From Salvelinus alpinus (lineage: Eukaryota; Chordata; Actinopteri; Salmoniformes; Salmonidae), in assembly GCF_045679555.1 (NCBI RefSeq), contig NC_092098.1, positions 18,241,038-18,305,037 on the forward strand: a stretch of 64,000 bases of DNA, written 5' to 3'. The translations under genes and the position numbers were made by a program. The notes under the pieces are model-generated. The model ran no database searches. It had not been told where the DNA came from and was given only the letters and a program-made list of their open reading frames with translations. Below are positions 20,101 through 64,000 of the stretch, in pieces; the stretch's first letter is position 1; every line of letters starts with the position of its first letter.

Positions 20101-21550
20101 CATCTGTAGTGATTTAAAAAATATATATGGTATGACTTTACTTGCATTAAAAACTGTGGATGGAAACATGGTCATAGTGATGGATTTCAATTGGAATTGT
20201 CAAAATGAAACAACAATAGCTTCTTGGCAAAGACCAATTTCTCAAGCAAGAATTTTGCTAGGACTGTCTGGGAGGGGTCTGAATGGGGAGGGGAAAACTG
20301 AAAACTAGCAGTTATTGAGAGGTTTACAATTGTCTTTCTTATTGGTCTGTTAACAGTAATTTACCACCTGGTGATATCACCAGGGAGACAAACTCCATCC
20401 CACCAAAACAGGCAGAAATTTCAGGCAGTCTTTTTAAACAGCTTTTACACTAAAAGGGCATTATTATAATTGTCCCAATATTATCCCAACGCTCATAGCG
20501 TGGAAATATATAGAAAACATATGAAAATCAAATTTTTGACTGCACTGGGCCTTTAACATATAATGTAAGCCAAATTAAAAAGGGGTCATGTAAGATGGAA
20601 GTGTGCACAGTATGGCATGAAGAGGGAAATCTTACTATGGTGTCTTTGACAGGTTCATCCAGTGTGGAGTATTCATCATCATGACTGGGGGTTCCAACAG
20701 GCACATTGATCTCCCCCTCAACAGGGATGTCTCCTGATATGGATACATCTGACAGACCTGCAAACTGGAGATAATAACAGGAAAAGGGGTTGTACAACTG
20801 AATGCATTGAAATGAAATGTGTCTTCCGAATTTAAGGTGCGGGGCTGCCTTAATCGACATCCACGTCTTCGGCGCCCGGGGAACAGTGGGTTAACTGCCT
20901 TGCTCAGGGGCAGAACGACAGATTTGTACCTTGTCAGCTCGGACGCTCTAACCACTAGGCTACCTGACACCCTAAACACAGATAACGTTACACATAAATA
21001 CTTGTTTCTCAATAATGACAACAACCGATTTTGGGCATTTAGCCAATGCACTTTCGTCGTGATAATTCACTGCAGTCTTATTACATGTTGTTAGCAAGCG
21101 CAAATATAATTACTGTACTTTAGCTAACGTTAGTTACACAGTTAGCTAACTAGCTAACATTAGACAGCTAGCGTTACAGTTGCTATAGTTCTCCCTCAGG
21201 TTTTGGAAGCCATTTAGTACTTTTGCATGGACAGTGACTTTTCAGAAACGAACACCGACTTTCATTGGAGTGCTTGTCTCTCTCGCTCTCTCTGTGTTGA
21301 CGCGTTTACCTAACGTTAGCTTAACTACAATAGCTAACAGCTAGCTAGCTAACTTGAACACCCATGTTGACATTCCCTTACTAGCTAATAGTATTTAATA
21401 TTGGCATCAGAAACGCTTAATAGAACGTTCATGTATAATATGAAAAACAAGATATTAAAGAATTCATACACTGTTGTACAATAATACCGGTAGTTACATT
21501 ATGTACTTTATTCTTACCATAGGTTTACTTAACTCATCCACTTCCGCCAT
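17014..21550 (-). CDS. yipf6: YIP1 domain family member 6 (Yip1-family Golgi membrane protein), 7 coding exons
   Basis: Joining 21550-21518, 20764-20636, 19285-19207, 18647-18605, 18119-17994, 17810-17653 and 17135-17014 gives 690 nt (229 residues plus TAG) with every junction GT-AG and phase kept. The protein starts MAEVDELSKPM and continues with the conserved FAGLSDVSISGDIPVEGEI block, a cytosolic N-terminal half, then about five hydrophobic spans from roughly residue 83 to 225. YIPF6 works in the early secretory pathway and Golgi, pairing with YIPF1/YIPF2 and interacting with Rab GTPases (family knowledge). Length is close to mammalian YIPF6 (236 as I recall). No break is visible, so it should be functional. 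It is divergent from ophn1, with 712 bp between start codons. Confidence 0.96.
17188..17450 (-). repeat. Palindromic salmonid interspersed repeat, copy 2
   Basis: Inverted relative to copy 1, starting AAGCAATAAGG and running to ACAACCCAGGTTATAATA. It lies in yipf6 intron 6, within 53 bp of exon 7. Confidence 0.7.
17653..17810 (-). CDS. yipf6: yipf6 coding exon 6
   Basis: 158 nt, acceptor CCTCTAG|ATCTTT, donor TTTG|GTAAGG. Encodes SLCVLGYCIMPLTVAMVVCR and the next hydrophobic span VSFIVRLIVVTASFSW. Confidence 0.97.
17994..18119 (-). CDS. yipf6: yipf6 coding exon 5
   Basis: 126 nt, acceptor TTTCAG|GATGCT, donor ACCAT|GTACGT. Encodes the loop with SKEDGGPQFAE and the second span VFVIIWFGSVIITLNSKLLG. 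Confidence 0.96.
18334..18560. repeat. Interspersed repeat in yipf6 intron 4
   Basis: A ~225-bp block ending GCAGATTGCCCCTTTAAA that I recognise as a widespread salmonid repeat. I cannot name its class. Confidence 0.4.
18605..18647 (-). CDS. yipf6: yipf6 coding exon 4
   Basis: 43 nt, acceptor TTCCAG|GGGACT, donor CTCT|GTGAGT. Encodes WDLWGPIIALCVTLAL, the start of the first membrane span. Confidence 0.95.
19207..19285 (-). CDS. yipf6: yipf6 coding exon 3
   Basis: 79 nt, acceptor ATTACAG|TTACGA, donor GACT|GTGAGT. Encodes LRDLKAVGKKFVHVMYPKKS and following residues, ending within the Trp codon completed in exon 4. Confidence 0.95.
20235..20555 (+). repeat. Interspersed repeat, inverted partner of 30485-30785
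   Basis: Contains CTCAAGCAAGAATTTTGCTA, CAGTTATTGAGAGG and the end ACTGCACTGGGCCTTTAA. The reverse complement of the same landmarks occurs at 30485-30785 in ophn1 intron 4. It lies in yipf6 intron 2. Class unknown. Confidence 0.6.
20636..20764 (-). CDS. yipf6: yipf6 coding exon 2
   Basis: 43 codons, acceptor CTCCAG|TTTGCA, donor ATA|GTAAGA. Encodes the conserved FAGLSDVSISGDIPVEGEI stretch and an acidic Ser/Thr-rich segment. Confidence 0.96.
20830..20973 (-). repeat. tRNA-derived SINE
   Basis: Read on the minus strand it starts with a pol III A-box-like TAGCCTAGTGG (20962-20952) followed by GTTAGAGCGTCCGAGCTGAC. No clear B box remains. It lies in yipf6 intron 1. Confidence 0.7.
21518..21550 (-). 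CDS. yipf6: yipf6 coding exon 1
   Basis: Eleven codons (MAEVDELSKPM), ending ATG|GTAAGA, phase 0. The start context GAGAAAATGGCGGAAGTGG also matches YY1 and ETS motifs. Confidence 0.94.
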
Positions 21551-22262
21551 TTTCTCTGTCCAGACGGATATGAGACGTCATGCTTTGACCATGATGTCAC
21601 GTGGCTTGATAACTGGCTACATGCTGGAGAGAAAACACGTACAAAAACTAGACAAATTAGACACACTTTTATGTTTGCATGATCTCCAGAATTTCTAAGA
21701 TTAGCACCTTTTCAAAAGGAATATATTCCGGTTAGAATGCAATACTAGTATAAAAAGTGACTGATACAAATAATGGGATGTTTGATGCCAATATGGAGGG
21801 GTTTGCGTTGCAATTTTCAAGAGCATGGGCGCTGCGCTATGTGGGGTTCGGGATCAAAGTATATTGTCTTGACTTGTCAAATTGATATGAAGTAAGAGAC
21901 AATAACTACAAGTAAAATATTACAATATGGAAAATATTTGGTGTAGTTGTCCCTTTAAGAATTATACTATGGGTGTGAAAGGAGGAGGTCCTTGGCAACA
22001 CAGACCCAGATAGACACGAAAATACATTGTAACAAGAATCAGCTAACATTGTTTACCTAATGAATTAATGTGTCAAGGAACCAAAGAAGAGTCACTGTGT
22101 GCCACGGGTCCAAGGATTCGACAGCATTCATATCTGGAGGAGTGGGCTATTCAAATCTCAATCTGGAAATGTTATCAACAATGTTCTGCACTGATTCGAT
22201 GCATTAATTCAGATTTCTAACTTAAACATCTAGGCTACTGTACAGCATTCCAAAAATAAGCA
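21551..22262. promoter_or_regulatory. Shared bidirectional promoter region of yipf6 and ophn1
   Basis: The 712 bp between the two divergent start codons. No TATA box lies at a useful distance from the yipf6 start. An E-box CACGTG lies at 21598-21603 and a CRE half-site ACGTCA at 21575-21580. The yipf6 start codon sits in an overlapping YY1/ETS-type sequence (21538-21554). On the ophn1 side, CTACTGTACAG|CATT just upstream of the ATG could be a splice acceptor, so ophn1 may have an upstream non-coding exon inside this interval. The motifs are seen; activity is inferred. Confidence 0.6.
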
Positions 22263-59729
<37,467 letters not shown>

Positions 59730-61274
59730 TGAGTCTGTTTCCATGGCCTCTACTCCTGTCACTGACCTGTGGAACTGCAGTGAGTATCTGGACACATACT
59801 GTACTGTAGTGGAACAAAGGAAACAGAGTGCATTTTGTACTGTCAGTGGACACCCTCCTGCTTGTTGCTATAAGGGACCCAATTAACATGTTGTTTAATT
59901 TGTGATAAAGGAGCTCCAGTCTAGATATTAAAACAATCTGTTTATTAAAGGAGGCCTTTATATGTCTCTGTCTGATCCAAATCTTGGAGATTTTGGCAGC
60001 TGGGTCGATATTTATACATTCTATGGGATCAACCCTATAATGATGTAATTTAAACAAAAACAACTTACCTGTTAACTAAATTATGTAATGTTAACTAAAT
60101 GAATCCTGGTCCAAGTGGCTAGTTCCAGTATACAGTTATTTGACTTTTAAACTGCTCGAAAACAAGCTACTGTAGCTACCTAATACCATTTGGATTCACA
60201 TACATGTAGGCTATACTGTAGTACCCTACTGTAACAGGTTGAAATGAAAGCAAGTGACTCGGTTGTAGCACAATATTGTTAACTACTGTAGTATCTTAAA
60301 GCAAAACTGAGAGCCAAAGGTGCAGATTCTAAGTCTCAGTTGTTATTTTACTGCTGCCGTTTAATTATTTGTGACTTTTATTTTCAACTTTTTACTTATC
60401 TATTTTTTTACTTAACACTTATTTTTCTTAACTTCTTAAAGCATTGTTGGTTAGGGGCTTGTAAGTAAGCATTCCACTGTAAGGTCTACACCTGTTGTAT
60501 TTGGCACGTGACAAATAAAATGTTACTTGATTTGAGTTATATGATAGGACTGTTGACTATACTCCTTCTGTTCGTGATGCACTTTGATGATTGAAAACAG
60601 ACCACAGGAATTCTGATGTGCTGAATACCATAATTAATTTGGTTAAGCTTAAAGTCCTACTATACCAGCCATGATAGCAAATAATAAGTAACGAATAATG
60701 ATCCACTCTCTGTCACACTATGTTAGATGCTGTTAGAGGGAAAGTGTCTCTGACAAAAAATCACAACCATTCCCATGTTCTTAAGAACCCTTAAAGCTGG
60801 AATCCCTAAATTCGTAGTGGTGAAACTGCCATGTTCATTTGCGATATTACAACAACAAAGACACTTCAACAACCAACACAGTTTTTTCCCCCCTTCGGAC
60901 ATCATTGCACACACAATAGAACAGCACAGTATGTACAACGACTTGTTTTTACCACGATGCTAGATGCTACTATCCTCTTCATAATCAAAACAAATAAGAT
61001 ATATGCCTGGGGCGACCATTGATGCTGTTTCACCTTATTCAGATCTCAGCTTTAAGAACTCGTAACTCAATTATTTTGGATAGTGGAAGCCAAATTAGCA
61101 CTGGTTTATTTGAAGGCTCAGCAGTCCTAGTTTTTGCCATTGTTATTTTGTTGAAACTGATGGTTGGCATCTCCCCATTTCCATTTGGGTACTGTCATTC
61201 ATACAACACTCCAACATGAATGTTTATTAAGTAGTGACATGTACTGTATGTAGTGTGACTAAGACCATCATTTA
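59730..61274. other. Possible ophn1 3' UTR / downstream region
   Basis: No coding frame supported. A LINE 3' tail lies at 60345-60537. Whether the ophn1 transcript extends here cannot be read from sequence alone. Confidence 0.35.
60345..60537 (+). repeat. LINE 3' tail fragment
   Basis: GCATTGTTGGTTAGGGGCTT, GTAAGGTCTACACCTGTTGT and a GTGACAAATAAAATGTTACT end. Same family as 399-1740 but on the plus strand. Confidence 0.7.
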
Positions 61275-62829
61275 CAGTTGAAGCCGGGAGTTTACATGCA
61301 CCTTAGCCAAATAAACTGAGTTTAAATGTTTCACAATCCCTGACATTTAATCCCAGTAAAAATTCCCTGTCTTAGGTCAGTTAGAATCACCACTTTATTT
61401 TAAGAATGTGAAATGTCAGAATAATAGTAGAGAGAATGATTTATTTCAGCTTTTATTTCTTTCATCACATTACCAGTGGGTCAGAAGTTTACATACACTC
61501 AATTAGTATTTGGTAGCATTGCCTTTAAATTGTTTAACCTGGGTCAAATGTTTCAGGTAGCCTTCCACAAGCTTCCCACAATAAGTTGGGTGAATTTTGG
61601 CCCATTCCTCCTGACAGAGCTGGTGTAACTGAGTCAGGTTTGTAGGCCTCCTTGCTTGCACACGCTTTTTCAGTTCTGCCCTCAAATTTTCTATAGGATT
61701 GAGGTCAGGGCTTTGTGATGGCCACTCCAATACCTTGACTTTGTTGTCCTTAAGCCATTTTGCCACAACTTTGGAAGTGTGCTTGGGGTCATTGTCCATT
61801 TGGAAGACCCATTTGCAACCAAGCTTTAACTTCCTGACTGATGTCTTGAGATGTTGCTTCAATATATCCACGTAATTTTCCTTCCTCATGATGCTGTCTA
61901 TTTTGTGAAATGCACCAGTCCCTCCTGCAGCAAAGCATCCCCACAACATGATGCTGCCACCCTCGTGCTTCAAAACAGTTCTATTTTTGTTTCATCAGAC
62001 CAGAGGACATTTCTCCAAAAAGTAAGATCTTTGTCCCCATGTGCAGTTGCAAACCTTAGTCTGGCTTTTTTATGGCGGTTTTTGAGCAGTGCCTTCTTCC
62101 TTGCTAAGCGGCTTTTCAGGTTATGTCAATATAGGACTCGTTTTATTGTGGATATAGATACTTTTGTACATGTTTCCTCCAGCATCTTCACAAAGTCCTT
62201 TGCTGCTGTTCTGGGATTGATTTGCACTTTCGCACCAAAGTACGTTCATCTCTAGGAGACAGAATGTGTTTCCATCCTGAGCAGTATGACGGCTGCGTGG
62301 TCCCATGGTGTTTATACGTGCGTACTATTGTTTGTACAGATGAACGTGGTACCTTCAGGCATTTGGAAATTGCTCCCAAGGATGAACCAGACTTGTGGAG
62401 GTCTACCATTTTTTTCTGAGGTCTTTGCTGATTTCTTTTGATTTTCCCATGATGTCAAGCAAAGAGTCCCTGAATTTGAAGGTAGGCCTTGAAATACATC
62501 CACAGGTACACCTCCAATTGACTCAAATGATGTCGATTAGCCTATCAGAAGCTTCTAAAGCCATAACATCATTTTCTGAAGTTTTCCAAGCTGTTTAAAG
62601 TCACAGTCAACTTAGTGTATGTAAACTTCTGACCAACTGGAATTGTGAATTATAAGTGAAATAATCTGTCTGTAAACAATTACTGAAAAATGACTTGTGT
62701 CATGCACGAAGTAGATGTCCTAACCGACTTTCCAAAACTATAGTTTGTCAACAAGAAATTTGTGGAGTGGTTGAAAAACGAGTTTTAATGACTCCAACCT
62801 AAGTGTATGTAAACTTCCGACTTCAACTG
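61275..62829 (-). mobile_element. Full-length Tc1-like transposon (CAGTTGAAG ends)
   Basis: Left end CAGTTGAAGCCGGGAGTTTA, right end AAACTTCCGACTTCAACTG, TA duplications at 61273-61274 and 62830-62831. Length 1555 bp. Same family as 512-1133. Confidence 0.92.
61503..62450 (-). pseudogene. Tc1-like DD34E transposase, decayed
   Basis: The likely original start is at 62450. The N-terminal half is broken by frameshifts (fragment [20 protein letters not shown] in one frame). The C-terminal half (61973-61503) is open, with MKHEGGSIMLWGCF, the Asp of QMDNDPKHTS and the Glu of [10 protein letters not shown]. The residue after NL is Arg, where relatives have Trp. Confidence 0.86.
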
Positions 62830-62831
62830 TA

Positions 62832-63878
62832 CATAGTAATTACATTGGCAGGTACTGTACAGTGTACCCAGTGTGGGTACACAACCCACATAGGACCAGC
62901 AACTGTTAAACCGGTTTGTGGCTTGTACCATTTCAAAGACTTGCAAATTAATTCACAATGGAGATTACGGTGTCATTTTAAGAATGCGTTATATTAAGAG
63001 GGGAGGTTTATGCAAAGCTAATATGTATTAAAATGTCAATGTATCACAGATGTGAGGACTGTAATTTACCTACCTGAACTTTAGCACTATAACTTTAGCA
63101 ACACTTACTATGAAGGAAACCATTTTATCTAACATGTTTTTAACCACCTTTTTTGCACTTAACGTGGGTCCTTTAAAAAATATATATTTTCTATCTACAT
63201 TCGGATAACTTGTCTTTATTGATTTAATTTAATTGATTCATTAATGAATGTTTCATTTGTGGAATGTTGTGAAAATGACATTTTAATAAATCGTTTAAGC
63301 AGTGAAGGGAATTGTTAGGAATCCTGGGTTGTGTGGAAGGTGATGAGCATTTTATTTAGTTGTCTTTAAGGATTTCTGTCTTAGAATAATTTGTGAAAGA
63401 TTGACAGCGCAGTTAAGATCTTGTCATTGGTCTTCCCAGAGATTTTTCATCTTTAAATTGAGTCTCAACTCCCATTTTATTTCTGTGAACATTTGAACCA
63501 TGAAACATACATTTTCTTATATGTGTCTGACCTGCTTGACCGTGTCTGTAATTTATTCTTACAGGAACAACAACCGTATTCATCTGTCTTTGTATGAAAA
63601 TGATATGATTGTATAAAACCAATATGCTCTTCAATGTCCTGTCATTTCTTATCTAATGTTTACATTTTCCTTTTCTTTATCCCTTATATGCATTCTATAA
63701 TGAGTTTTTCAAGAAACATTTCCCATGTATCTGTATGGTTTAGGTAAACATTGAAAAATAAAGTAACATTTTTTTTCTACTTTCCACTCTGTCTCAATAA
63801 CAATGAAAAGTGGAATCAGAATGGTTAATAAGTGGAGCAAAAGGGACTAGTGTGGTCATATCCAAATCCCTATAACAC
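62832..63878. other. Downstream region, no gene seen
   Basis: AATAAA at 63757-63762 could be a distal poly(A) signal for ophn1, but nothing confirms it. Confidence 0.3.
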
Positions 63879-63879
63879 A

Positions 63880-64000
63880 AAAAAACAACTATAACTCAGA
63901 TCCAGGGCAAGATAATACTGTATAAAAAACAACTATAACTCAGATCCAGGGCAAGATAATACTGTATAAAAAACAACTATAACTCAGATCCAGGGCAAGA
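63880..64000. repeat. 44-bp tandem repeat, cut by the window end
   Basis: Units starting AACAACTATAACTCAGATCC at 63884, 63928 and 63972, exact spacing 44 bp. It continues past the window. Confidence 0.93.

Overview
This is vertebrate nuclear DNA from a salmonid fish (Salmo, Oncorhynchus, Salvelinus or a close relative). It is AT-rich, has GT-AG introns, and is crowded with repeat families I associate with salmonids: three Tc1-like transposon families, HpaI-type tRNA-derived SINEs, RSg-1-like LINE fragments, TGTCACG-type LTRs, and a palindromic ~280-bp repeat present four times. I see no prokaryotic features.

Two host genes are present, arranged head to head. yipf6 (minus strand, 7 coding exons, 21550 down to 17014) encodes a 229-residue five-span Golgi membrane protein. 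ophn1 (oligophrenin-1, plus strand, 24 inferred coding exons, 22263 to about 59729) encodes about 808 residues with BAR, PH, RhoGAP and proline-rich parts. Every exon junction was placed by hand and reading phase is kept throughout both genes. Their start codons are 712 bp apart, so they probably share a bidirectional, TATA-less promoter. The same divergent OPHN1/YIPF6 order is known in mammals.

Layout. 1-12.7 kb is a repeat-rich intergenic tract: a LINE cut by a Tc1 fragment, a retroviral-type solo LTR, a second solo LTR, a full-length Tc1-like element with one frame break, a second decayed Tc1-like element, and an LTR retrotransposon (9442-12736) whose two 486-bp LTRs differ at one base. 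That retrotransposon carries a proline-rich 9-residue-repeat reading frame instead of gag-pol. 12.7-16.7 kb is mostly unrecognised. 17.0-21.6 kb is yipf6. 22.3-59.7 kb is ophn1, whose introns hold LINEs, SINEs, Tc1 pieces and microsatellites. Intron 22 (11 kb) holds a DIRS-type tyrosine-recombinase retrotransposon (49137-55364). This DIRS has inverted terminal repeats and the diagnostic internal complementary region, and is itself broken by a Tc1-like element and a solo LTR. 59.7-64 kb holds possible ophn1 3' UTR, another decayed Tc1 element and a 44-bp tandem repeat that runs off the window.

I found no clearly new biological system. The items most worth following are the near-identical-LTR element with its repetitive proline-rich frame, the nested DIRS whose circle-junction region can be read directly, a Tc1-like transposase silenced by a single nonsense codon, and the uncertain 3' end of ophn1.
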